Shown here in pieces: positions 46,106 to 54,022 of a stretch of DNA of 64,000 nucleotides. How positions within the stretch are numbered: position 1 is the first letter of the stretch; every line of letters starts with the position of its first letter. This stretch comes from JASSUD01 sp031963445 (GTDB lineage: Bacteria > Pseudomonadota > Gammaproteobacteria > Burkholderiales > Burkholderiaceae), in the NCBI GenBank assembly GCA_031963445.1, contig JASSUH010000001.1:496001-560000 (forward strand), read 5' to 3'. The position numbers were made by a program, and so were the translations under genes. The notes beneath the pieces are model-generated. The model was not told the DNA's origin, did not search any database, and saw nothing but the letters and a program-made list of their open reading frames with translations.

Positions 46106-46858
46106 TTAATCACTTTTATTCTTATGCAACAGGTTAAATGCCTGCCATTTGCCATCAATAAACCCTTCCAGAGGAGAAAAGTTAGCTTTATAAGCCATCT
46201 TTTGACTCTCTTGCACCCAATATCCAAGATAAACGTACGGCAATCCTAACTGCTTAGCTTGTTCGATTTGCCACAAAATGTTGTAAGTGCCAAAGCTTGC
46301 TCGCGGCACCTCAGGCTCATAAAAGGTATATACGGCCGACAATCCATCAGGCAAAAAATCAATCATGCTGACCATCTGTAGCGTGCTGGGCAGTTCATCT
46401 TGAGCTGGTGGTGCATGGAACTCAACTAGTTTGGAATTGACCTGGCTCTGTAATAAAAAGGCTTGATATTGTGTGCGGCTATCGTGGTTAGGTTCGTCCT
46501 TTTCATGGCGCGCTAACTGATAACGTTGGTAAAGCAAATAATGCATCTCATCGTAACGTAGAGGTGTAATCGTCGTACGGAGATGGCTGTGAGTACGTAG
46601 AGTGCGTCGCTGTGTGCGGCTCGGTTGGAATTGATCGACCAAAATTCGTACAGACACACAAGCCTTGCAACCTTCGCAGGCTGGGCGATAAATCAACCTG
46701 CTAGAGCGTCTAAAACCTAATTTGATAAGTTCGGCATAAACATTAGGACTGATCAACTCATCAGGCTTAACCACCTGCGCTCGGGCGTCGTGCCCTGCTA
46801 GATAGCTGCAAGGGTAGGTAGTCGTTGTATGGAGTTGTAATGCTGAAGAGAGAGTCAA
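46106..46858 (-). CDS. bpt: Aspartate/glutamate leucyltransferase Bpt
   Basis: Transfers Leu to N-terminal Asp/Glu, marking proteins for ClpAP through the N-degron pathway. The N-terminal part has PCSYLAGHDARAQVV and RLIYRPACEGCKACVSVRI with the conserved cysteines; the C-terminal GNAT-like half has SFGTYNILWQIEQAKQLGLP and YVYLGYWVQESQKMAYKANF. 250 aa. Just downstream of aat with 29 bp between, so both leucyl transferases are co-transcribed. Confidence 0.95.
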   Translation of the reverse strand: MTLSSALQLHTTTTYPCSYLAGHDARAQVVKPDELISPNVYAELIKLGFRRSSRLIYRPACEGCKACVSVRILVDQFQPSRTQRRTLRTHSHLRTTITPLRYDEMHYLLYQRYQLARHEKDEPNHDSRTQYQAFLLQSQVNSKLVEFHAPPAQDELPSTLQMVSMIDFLPDGLSAVYTFYEPEVPRASFGTYNILWQIEQAKQLGLPYVYLGYWVQESQKMAYKANFSPLEGFIDGKWQAFNLLHKNKSD

Positions 46859-46887
46859 GATATTCTCCTAAGAGCCTATAGCAGGTC

Positions 46888-47616
46888 TTATTTGCGATTC
46901 ACGCATGCCAAAGCCGATTTATCAAACTCCCACGGAATGGGTGGACCGTCGATAACTTGTTTTAAATGCTGCACAAACTCAGTGCGAGGAATTTCACGTG
47001 CGCCAAGCGTTGCTAAGTGAGCTGTGTTTTGTTGGCAATCTACCATCTTTACTTGATGCTGGTGCAGCTGGCTGATCAGCGTAGCCAGCGCAATTTTTGA
47101 AGCATCCGTGCGTCGGGAGAACATTGACTCACCAAAAAACATGGCGCCCATACCCACGCCATACAAACCGCCAACAAGTTGCCCATCAAACCAAGCCTCT
47201 ACGCTGTGCGCGAAGCCTAGCTCATGTAGCTGTGTATAGGCCGCCATCACCTCAGCCGTAATCCAAGTACCTGTTGCATATGAGCGGGTTTGCGCGCAGG
47301 CCGCAATCACTTTGGCAAAACAAGTATTAACGCGAATTTCCCATGCCGTATCACGCAGCACACGCCGTAGTGTTTTTTTGAGCGACGTTGAAACTTTAAA
47401 TTCTGCCGGTGCCAAAACCATTCTAGGATCAGGACACCACCAAAGCACAGGCTGCCCCTCTGAATACCACGGAAAAATGCCGTTACGGTAAGCGTTGAGC
47501 AGTTGTTCAGCCGTTAATTCAACGCTAGCCGCAAGCAAACCAGGCGCCCCGCTGGCCGACCCCAGCGCTTGTTCGACAGGAGGAAACGGTTGGTGAGAGT
47601 GAAGGTAAGGCACCAT
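46888..47616 (-). CDS. aat: Leucyl/phenylalanyl-tRNA--protein transferase
   Basis: Adds Leu or Phe to N-terminal Lys/Arg of proteins destined for ClpAP degradation. Motifs LLNAYRNGIFPWYSEGQPVL, WWCPDPRMVL, GFAHSVEAWFDGQLVGGLYG and FFGESMFSRRTDASKIAL are all present. 242 aa. It heads an aat-bpt-pyrD cluster. A family B half-element and IS-like termini lie upstream. Confidence 0.96.
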   Translation of the reverse strand: MVPYLHSHQPFPPVEQALGSASGAPGLLAASVELTAEQLLNAYRNGIFPWYSEGQPVLWWCPDPRMVLAPAEFKVSTSLKKTLRRVLRDTAWEIRVNTCFAKVIAACAQTRSYATGTWITAEVMAAYTQLHELGFAHSVEAWFDGQLVGGLYGVGMGAMFFGESMFSRRTDASKIALATLISQLHQHQVKMVDCQQNTAHLATLGAREIPRTEFVQHLKQVIDGPPIPWEFDKSALACVNRK

Positions 47617-47710
47617 ATTTATATCTAGGGTCTAGAGTCTGTTTATGATCTTTCTAAGAGTCCATATTAAGTCTTTCAGAAGAGCCAGTAGAGGCAGTTG
47701 ATGCCCACGT

Positions 47711-47737
47711 TGGGGTTCCTTCGTCACCCCAACATGC
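47711..47737. repeat. Half-copy of family B element
   Basis: GTTGGGGTTCCTTCGTCACC followed by CCAACAT is present without the opposite arm. It abuts the IS-like termini at 47738, so the second half may have been lost by their insertion. Confidence 0.75.
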
Positions 47738-47790
47738 GAACTGACCCCAAGAAGTTGGACGCCTGAAGTGACCTCAAAAAGTGGGACACC
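47738..47790. mobile_element. Two tandem IS3-like terminal sequences
   Basis: GAACTGACCCCAAGAAGTTG (47738-47757) and TGAAGTGACCTCAAAAAGTG (47764-47783) are related 26-27 bp units in direct orientation, each ending GGAC-CC. They resemble terminal inverted repeats of IS3-group elements and match 28264-28283. No transposase is present. Confidence 0.45.
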
Positions 47791-47851
47791 GATCTGACTC
47801 TTGGGATCACTTCATAGCACTGCTGGTGGCTTATATTTTTATGCTGCAGGT

Positions 47852-49969
47852 TTAATACCCGTGTTGGAGTTGCCTATTTTCGGTTGGGGTAGTGTCTTCT
47901 ACTGGGGCGTCAGTGCTAACTGGTGGCGTAGAGAAAGGCAAGCTGGGTAAAGCAGATGCCGAGCCATGTTCTGGAATAGATGCCGCGGGGAGCGCAGCAG
48001 CTGCTCCAACTTCAGGGTTGAAACGATCAACTAAATAATAGTCAAGTATTTTGCGCGCAATAGGAGCTGCTGCCTGCGCGCCCCATCCGCCATTTTCTAC
48101 AATCAAGGCAAACGCAATTTCAGTTGGCTCATTAGACGTAGCTGCTTCATTCACGCGGTTGCGATTAAGCTGCGCGCCAGCTGTGCGTGCATTGCCTGGG
48201 GCAAAGCCGATAATCAATGCATGATCACGACGTGATTCCGCTACTGCATGAGCGCGATACTTGCCGCCACGTAATGAGAAAACTTGAGCTGTCCCTGTTT
48301 TAACTGCAGCGTGATAAGGCGAGCCGCGAAAGGCTGCCATCGCAGTCCCTTCTGTTGCGACACCCATCATCGCGCGTTTGACGAAATCCAAATGAGCTTG
48401 GCTAACATCTATCTTGTAGCTGGCTTGGGGTACAGTGAGGCGCGTGTCGCGAGTAATCGGGTGCTCAATCTTTTTGACCAAGTGCGGCTTCATCACGACC
48501 CCATCATTGGCCAGGATCGCAGTCGCATGGGCCAGTTGGAGAATGGTGAAGGAGTTGTAACCTTGTCCAATCCCCACGCTAATCGTCTCGCCGTCATACC
48601 ATCGTTGTAAGTCACGGCGTCGATAGGCTTTTTTCTTCCATTCCGTAGAAGGCAGCACGCCTTTGGCTTCACCTTTAATATCAATTCCCGTTAATTGACC
48701 GAAGCTCCAGGGTTTCATGAAAGCTTCAATCGCATTAACGCCAAGATCGTGAGCTAACGTATAGTAATAAGTGTCACACGAGGCCACAATCGAGCGATAC
48801 ATATCAACCCAGCCATGACCTGTGCGCACATCATCACGGAAAGTATGGCCGCCGAGAGTGTAGTAACCAGGATCTTGAAAACCCCATTGTGCTTTGCGTT
48901 TATTCAGCGCAAGGGCGGCGAGTGCCATAAATGGCTTATAAGTTGAGCCGGGTGGATAAGCGCCATGCAAGGGGCGATTTAAAAGTGGCTTAGAGGGTGA
49001 ATTGTTAAGCTCATCCCAGGTTTGCTGATCAATGCCATCAACGAATAAATTAGGATCAAAACTTGGCGAAGAAACAAAAGCCAAGATGTCACCCGTTGCC
49101 GGCTCAATCGCAATCAGGGCCCCGCGTTTGCCAGCGAATGCTTGTTCAGCCACCTTTTGCAGTTTGATATCAAGTGCTAACACCAGATTGTTGCCAGGCA
49201 CTGCTTGGGTGCGTGAGAGGGTGCGCACAGGTCGTCCACCGGCAGTGACTTCCACTTCTTCAAAGCCAGTTAGTCCATGTAATTCAGCTTCGTAGCTTTG
49301 CTCGATACCAATTTTGCCGATGTAATCGGTTCCTTTGTAATTAAGCGCGTTAAAGCGTGTGTCACTGTTTGCACCGCTATTGTTATTTTGTTCTTTAATT
49401 TCTTTGATGCGTTCCAAGTCTTGTTGCGAGATACGGCTAATGTAGCCAATCACGTGCGCTGCAGTCGTGCCGAGCGGGTATTGGCGAAACATGCGCGCCC
49501 GTACTTCAACGCCTGGAAAGCGGAAACGCTGAGCGGCAAAGCGCGCGACTTCTGCATCAGAAAGACGCAAACGGATAGGTATGCTGTTGAAGCTTTTCGA
49601 CTCTTCTAAAAATTTTTTAAAGCGGCGTCGATCACGTTGATCAATGGTTACCAATTCCGCTAGACGATTGATCGTTTCCTCGAGCGCTCCATTGGTTTTG
49701 GAAGGAATAATGTCGAGAGAATAAGCAAAATAATTGCGTGCTAGCACGACGCCATTACGGTCGGTAATAACCCCGCGGTTCGGCGTGGTGGGTGAGATCG
49801 AGAGCCGGTTAGCATCGGCGCGAGATGAATACTGATTGTGATGCCAGACCTGCAAATAAAAAAAGCGCGCAGCCAGTAAAGCAAAGCAAATAAATACGAA
49901 GATCCAGGCTGCGGCCACCCGCAGCTGAAACTGCCGAAGTTGCTGCGTGGGATTTTTAAATTCGGTCAT
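47852..49969 (-). CDS. mrdA: Penicillin-binding protein 2 (elongasome transpeptidase)
   Basis: Cross-links peptidoglycan during rod elongation with RodA and MreBCD. One N-terminal membrane helix (AAAWIFVFICFALLAARFFYL) is followed by a PBP dimer domain. The catalytic Ser lies in PPGSTYKPF (about residue 342) and the KTGT motif in AVKTGTAQVFS. The frame opens at 49996, but ATG 49969 (MTEFKNPTQQLRQFQLR) matches the family start. The C-terminal tail is Ala/Pro/Thr-rich. rodA, normally downstream, is absent. Confidence 0.95.
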   Translation of the reverse strand: MTEFKNPTQQLRQFQLRVAAAWIFVFICFALLAARFFYLQVWHHNQYSSRADANRLSISPTTPNRGVITDRNGVVLARNYFAYSLDIIPSKTNGALEETINRLAELVTIDQRDRRRFKKFLEESKSFNSIPIRLRLSDAEVARFAAQRFRFPGVEVRARMFRQYPLGTTAAHVIGYISRISQQDLERIKEIKEQNNNSGANSDTRFNALNYKGTDYIGKIGIEQSYEAELHGLTGFEEVEVTAGGRPVRTLSRTQAVPGNNLVLALDIKLQKVAEQAFAGKRGALIAIEPATGDILAFVSSPSFDPNLFVDGIDQQTWDELNNSPSKPLLNRPLHGAYPPGSTYKPFMALAALALNKRKAQWGFQDPGYYTLGGHTFRDDVRTGHGWVDMYRSIVASCDTYYYTLAHDLGVNAIEAFMKPWSFGQLTGIDIKGEAKGVLPSTEWKKKAYRRRDLQRWYDGETISVGIGQGYNSFTILQLAHATAILANDGVVMKPHLVKKIEHPITRDTRLTVPQASYKIDVSQAHLDFVKRAMMGVATEGTAMAAFRGSPYHAAVKTGTAQVFSLRGGKYRAHAVAESRRDHALIIGFAPGNARTAGAQLNRNRVNEAATSNEPTEIAFALIVENGGWGAQAAAPIARKILDYYLVDRFNPEVGAAAALPAASIPEHGSASALPSLPFSTPPVSTDAPVEDTTPTENRQLQHGY

Positions 49970-50000
49970 GAAAAGGACTAATGAATATCTCAGCACATCG

Positions 50001-50097
50001 GTTGAACCTATTTAGGACCTTAGCAGTGGCCTTGCGCCTTTGCTGCCAATACAACTAGTACGGCAAAGGCGCTGGCGGGGTCCTAAATGGGTTCAAC
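50001..50097. repeat. Family A palindrome between mreD and mrdA
   Basis: GTTGAACCTATTTAGGACC and GGTCCTAAATGGGTTCAAC are the ends; the centre has AATACAACTAGTACGGCAAA. The right end overlaps the first base of the mreD stop codon, so the element sits tightly between the two genes. Confidence 0.9.
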
Positions 50098-50606
50098 TAA
50101 ATTGGGCGTGTATCGTCGGGGTCTACTGGACGTTTCTGTGGTGCAAGAAGAATAAAAGTTGCCAAGGGCCACAAGGCTGCTTCAACGAAGGCGTTAGTGA
50201 GATAGCTCCAACCTGGGAAATTTGCCCCTGCTATCAGGTGAATTGCAAATAAGATAGCTTGCGTAAGGACGAGTAACGGCAATACATACAACGCTTGCAC
50301 AAATAATGGAGACCACAATACACGGCGATGTATCGTAATTGCACCATACGAGAGGATGGTGTACGCCAGTGCATGTTCGCCAAGCAGGCTGCCGTGATGG
50401 GCATCCATCAATAAGCCGAGAAGAAATGCAATGCCCATCCCTGCTTTGCGTGGCTGATGAATATTCCAAAATAATAAAACTAGTGCGATTAAATCTGGCA
50501 CGCCCGCGAGCTGACCCCACGGTATTAGGTTAAATAAAAAAGCCACGACAAGGCTCAGTGCGATAAACCAACCTTTGGCCGGCTGAAGGATATAGTGTGG
50601 ATTCAT
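50097..50606 (-). CDS. mreD: Rod shape-determining protein MreD
   Basis: Polytopic inner-membrane elongasome protein. The 169-aa protein is almost wholly hydrophobic with about five helices (GWFIALSLVVAFLFNLIPW, DLIALVLLFWNIHQP, GIAFLLGLLMDAHHGSLLGE). Its start overlaps the mreC stop as ATGA. Confidence 0.93.
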   Translation of the reverse strand: MNPHYILQPAKGWFIALSLVVAFLFNLIPWGQLAGVPDLIALVLLFWNIHQPRKAGMGIAFLLGLLMDAHHGSLLGEHALAYTILSYGAITIHRRVLWSPLFVQALYVLPLLVLTQAILFAIHLIAGANFPGWSYLTNAFVEAALWPLATFILLAPQKRPVDPDDTRPI

Positions 50607-51529
50607 GGCCGCCCTTTATGAGTAGCAGGCGACGCAGGATTTTTTTGCCCCGACGGTGGCATGTTCGTGGCGCTAGCTGCCGCAGGAGTAGGGGGTGGCT
50701 CTTGATAATGTAAAACCAATAGCTGGCCTATTCCTCGCACAGGAGTAGCGGGCTTACACACTACATTGGCAAATTCGCTGTTCGCAGGTCGCTCAACTTT
50801 GAAAACTTTAGCAACCGGTAACCCTGGTGGAAATATGCCATCAAGTCCGCTGGTGACCAATTCGTCGCCGGGCAGCACATCAGCATTACTGGCGATAAAG
50901 CGTACGTTGAGAAAGTCTCCGCTTGATGCCCCATAAACCAATCCACGTAGTCCGCTGCGAGAAAATTGCACAGGAATGGCTAAGTCTTTGTCGGTCAACA
51001 AAGTCACTTCCGCTTGCAATGGGTAAACGCGCGTGACTTGCCCAAGTACCCCTTTTTCATTGATCACAGGTGAGCCGGCGCGCACACCGTGGCGCGCACC
51101 ATGATCGATGATAATTTTTTGCACAAAAGGGTCTTGCACATCGTAGCGAATCTCAGCGGTCACTGCACCCAGCTGAAAGCGCGGCATCAATGCTAATAGG
51201 GCACGCAAATGGTCGTTTTCTTCAGCTAGCTGAGTAGTCTGCAGCGTTTGTAGCGTAAGCGATAAGTTATGGGTTTTGAGGGTTTGATTTTCTGCGCGTA
51301 ACGTAGCGCCGCTCGCGAAGAAATCGACTATGCCTAACGCAATATCGCGCGGTAAGAGCGCGATTTGCTGTAAAGGGTAAAGGGTAGTCCCAATGATTTG
51401 GTGAAGCTTTTCAAGTGCTCGATAGCGTACATCTGCGACGAGCAGAACGAGTGCTAACGTGACGAACACAACTAGTCGTGCACGTGCTGACGGCCCTTGC
51501 TTAAAAAGAGGCGGCGGACTGTATTCCAT
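50603..51529 (-). CDS. mreC: Rod shape-determining protein MreC
   Basis: Periplasmic scaffold of the elongasome anchored by one N-terminal helix (ARLVVFVTLALVLLVADV), followed by a coiled coil (about 75-110) and the beta-rich domain with AVTAEIRYDVQDPFVQKIII, GVRAGSPVINEKGVLGQV and DVLPGDELVTSGLDGIFPPG. 308 aa with a Pro/Ala-rich tail. Coupled to mreD by the ATGA overlap. Confidence 0.95.
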   Translation of the reverse strand: MEYSPPPLFKQGPSARARLVVFVTLALVLLVADVRYRALEKLHQIIGTTLYPLQQIALLPRDIALGIVDFFASGATLRAENQTLKTHNLSLTLQTLQTTQLAEENDHLRALLALMPRFQLGAVTAEIRYDVQDPFVQKIIIDHGARHGVRAGSPVINEKGVLGQVTRVYPLQAEVTLLTDKDLAIPVQFSRSGLRGLVYGASSGDFLNVRFIASNADVLPGDELVTSGLDGIFPPGLPVAKVFKVERPANSEFANVVCKPATPVRGIGQLLVLHYQEPPPTPAAASATNMPPSGQKNPASPATHKGRP

Positions 51530-51623
51530 GGTCGGCGCCGAACTGGACTAAAAAGCGGTTGATAAAGAGAACAACGAGAGTTTCATGGAGAGCGCGCTAT
51601 CCTGCAATTGAATTTATTCTCTA

Positions 51624-52667
51624 TTATTCGTCAGAGAAAAGATTGCCAAGCTTGTCCATTCTCTCAAGTGCCATGCCGCAGCCGCGTACCACGCAAGTGA
51701 GAGGATCTTCTGCCACCAAAACGGGTAAGCCGGTTTCTTCAGCTAGCAGTCGATCAAGGTCGTTTAACAGTGCGCCACCGCCGGTTAGCATCAAGCCGCG
51801 CTCAGCGATATCAGCACCAAGTTCTGGCGGAATTTGTTCAAGCGCGATTTTCACCGCGGAAACGATTTGGTTAAGCGGCTCAGTTAAAGCCTCTAAAATT
51901 TCATTGCCTGAAATAGTAAAACTACGTGGAATACCTTCGGACAGATTACGTCCTTTCACTTCCATTTCTTTCATTTCAGTGGCGGGGAAGGCGTAACCAA
52001 TTTCTTTCTTAATCAGTTCAGCGGTTTGCTCACCAATCAACATTCCATAATTGCGGCGAATGTAATTCACAATCGCTTCATCAAATTTATCGCCGCCTAC
52101 GCGCACTGCACCTTTATAGACAATCCCGCCTAATGAGATGACACCCACTTCAGTGGTGCCGCCGCCAATATCGACGACCATCGAACCGGTTGCTTCTGAA
52201 ACTGGCAAACCTGCACCGATCGCGGCCGCCATCGGTTCTTCAATTAAATAAACTTGCGAGGCGCCTGCTCCATGAGCGGCTTCTTTAATTGCGCGTCGCT
52301 CGACTTGAGTTGAGCCGCAGGGCACGCAAATGATGATACGGGGAGAAGGAGAAAATAAACGCGACTCATGCGCCATTTTGATGAACTGCTTAATCATCTG
52401 CTCAGTGACAGTGAAATCAGCAATCACACCATCTTTCATTGGGCGAATCGCTTCGATATTGCCAGGCACCTTGCCAAGCATTTGCTTCGCTCTTTTGCCA
52501 ACTGCTTGAATGGTTTTTTTGCCATTGGGTCCGCCTTCTTGGCGGATGGCGACGACTGAGGGCTCATCTAAAACGATGCCTTTGCCGCGCATATAGATGA
52601 GTGTATTGGCCGTGCCTAAATCGATGGCTAGATCGTCAGAAAAAAAGCTACGTAGAAAACCGAACAT
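51624..52667 (-). CDS. mreB: Rod shape-determining protein MreB
   Basis: Actin homologue that guides lateral wall synthesis. ATPase motifs are AIDLGTANTLIYMRG, MVVDIGGGTTEVGVISLG and LMLTGGGALLNDLDRLL. ATG 52667 (MFGFLRSFFSDDLAIDLGT) gives the usual 347 aa; an in-frame start at 52688 exists but is unlikely. Divergent from gatC across a long spacer with two palindromes. Confidence 0.97.
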   Translation of the reverse strand: MFGFLRSFFSDDLAIDLGTANTLIYMRGKGIVLDEPSVVAIRQEGGPNGKKTIQAVGKRAKQMLGKVPGNIEAIRPMKDGVIADFTVTEQMIKQFIKMAHESRLFSPSPRIIICVPCGSTQVERRAIKEAAHGAGASQVYLIEEPMAAAIGAGLPVSEATGSMVVDIGGGTTEVGVISLGGIVYKGAVRVGGDKFDEAIVNYIRRNYGMLIGEQTAELIKKEIGYAFPATEMKEMEVKGRNLSEGIPRSFTISGNEILEALTEPLNQIVSAVKIALEQIPPELGADIAERGLMLTGGGALLNDLDRLLAEETGLPVLVAEDPLTCVVRGCGMALERMDKLGNLFSDE

Positions 52668-52750
52668 TGAAGACCCTGTTATATTCAAAGTCGCTTCTAA
52701 AAACCTATTAAAGGTTTACCAATTAAGCGACAGCGGAAAAATAATAATTT

Positions 52751-52862
52751 GGGAACCTCTGCAACCCCCCTTGAGCGGCAGGATAAACAACTAAGGCCCC
52801 TTGCCGTACTAATGTACTGTCTGCGTCGGCATGCCTTGCTCAAGGGGCTTTGCAGAGGTTCC
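52751..52862. repeat. Family C-type palindrome upstream of mreB
   Basis: GGGAACCTCTGCAA and TTTGCAGAGGTTCC pair at the ends, then CCCCTTGAGC and GCTCAAGGGG inside. The core contains TTGCCGTACTAATGTACTGT and GGCATGCCTTGC. The interior closely resembles the copy at 8387-8507 although the outer arms differ. Confidence 0.88.
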
Positions 52863-53194
52863 TTTGATAATGGCAAACTGCCTAAATAAAAAGACGCTAT
52901 CAGAATGAAACTAAAGTGAGTGGTTTGCTCAAGCATCATTTTGATAAAGCCTGTTGATTGATGTGAACTCCATTAAAGGAAATAAAACATCAGCAAAGAG
53001 ACTGAATTCATAATTCAAGCATAATCATACCTTATAATTTTTAATGCTCCGTGCAAAATCGCGATTTTTACATAGGGAAAATCTGAATAATTCTCAAGCG
53101 AAAAATATTTTTGCTGACAATGTATTTAATGTAGCCAGCAAAGTATCGTGCCAGCGTCAATAATTCAGACCAACCATCGCACAAGGATCTACCC
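52863..53194. other. Intergenic between mreB and gatC
   Basis: AT-rich; expected to carry promoters of the mreB and gatC transcripts but none was confidently assigned. Confidence 0.4.
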
Positions 53195-53305
53195 ATGTTT
53201 TATTTAGCCAATGCTGAAGAAAACAACATACGGGGCATGCCTTCTGGTCGTACTAGATGTATCATCCGTCTCAACATTTATAGTAGAGGTTTAGGCTTTC
53301 CCTAG
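53195..53305 (+). CDS. Possible 36-aa ORF ending in a repeat
   Basis: An ATG with AAGGA upstream opens a frame MFYLANAEENNIRGM onward of 36 codons, stopping at TAG 53303-53305 inside the family A repeat. It may be the 5' remnant of a gene cut by the repeat, or chance. Confidence 0.2.
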   Translation: MFYLANAEENNIRGMPSGRTRCIIRLNIYSRGLGFP

Positions 53306-53373
53306 CATTCTTGCCTTGTCGTACTAGTTGTACTGGCAGCAAAGGCGCAAGGCTGCCAGGAAAACCCTACACA
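53288..53373. repeat. Family A palindrome upstream of gatC
   Basis: GGTTTAGGCTTTCCC and CCAGGAAAACCCTAC are the arms; the centre reads TTGTCGTACTAGTTGTACTG then GCAGCAAAGGCGCAAGG. It ends 47 bases before the gatC start and would lie in its 5' leader. Confidence 0.87.
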
Positions 53374-53419
53374 GGCTCTTATGCTCAATAATTTGAGCAG
53401 TTTCTTTCCGGTGAAAATT

Positions 53420-53737
53420 ATGTCTTTAACTTTATCCGATGTGCAAAAGCTTGCCGACCTTGCGCGCATTGAACTCGCGGAGCACGAAGCACAGACGATG
53501 TTTGCTCAGTTAAACCGTTTGTTTACGTTAATCGATAAGGTCCAAACGGTGTCGACAGACGGCGTCTTGCCACTTGCTCATCCCACTGAGCTGGCTTTCT
53601 CAATCGCTGAAAAAGCGCATATTGAGGTGCGTTTGCGCGAAGATAAAGTAACCGAAATTGTGCCGCGTAATGAGTATCAACGCATTGCGCCTGCTACCGA
53701 AAATGATCTTTATCTAGTCCCGAAAGTGATTGAATAA
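53420..53737 (+). CDS. gatC: Aspartyl/glutamyl-tRNA amidotransferase subunit C
   Basis: Small structural subunit of GatCAB, which converts Glu-tRNA(Gln) or Asp-tRNA(Asn) to the amide form. ATG 53420 (MSLTLSDVQKLADLARIEL) matches the family start; an in-frame ATG at 53381 lies close to the repeat. 105 aa with a standard core LFTLIDKVQTVSTDGVLPLA. gatA follows after an unusually long 285-bp spacer. Confidence 0.95.
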   Translation: MSLTLSDVQKLADLARIELAEHEAQTMFAQLNRLFTLIDKVQTVSTDGVLPLAHPTELAFSIAEKAHIEVRLREDKVTEIVPRNEYQRIAPATENDLYLVPKVIE

Positions 53738-54022
53738 ATTCATGTAATTCATCTCAGAACTTGACTTTACAGTAGCCAAGTCAAACTGGGTTGTAGGTTC
53801 TAAAATCTGTCAAGTAAGCCACCCCTATAATTTATAGGCAGGGACTAAGTTTGGCCCAGCTTCGCTTGATAAAAAACTAATAATTTGCAGGATAAAAGCA
53901 GTCAGCAAAGGAAGCACCATCGAACTTTGGGGCCAGCTCCAAGGTTTCATAGCGCTTCTTAAAGCTATTGTTAAGCGGTACATATACCGCGTGCCTGCCT
54001 GATTTTTCTAAGTTATTCCATC
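53738..54022. other. Spacer between gatC and gatA
   Basis: No gene. Contains two related direct segments, AAGTTTGGCCCAGCTTC (about 53849) and AACTTTGGGGCCAGCTCC (about 53924), possibly insertion-sequence end remnants. In most relatives gatC and gatA are only tens of bases apart. Confidence 0.4.

Noticed and set aside
47738..47790. Complete insertion sequence
   Set aside because: Only terminus-like sequences are present, with no transposase ORF and both units in the same orientation.
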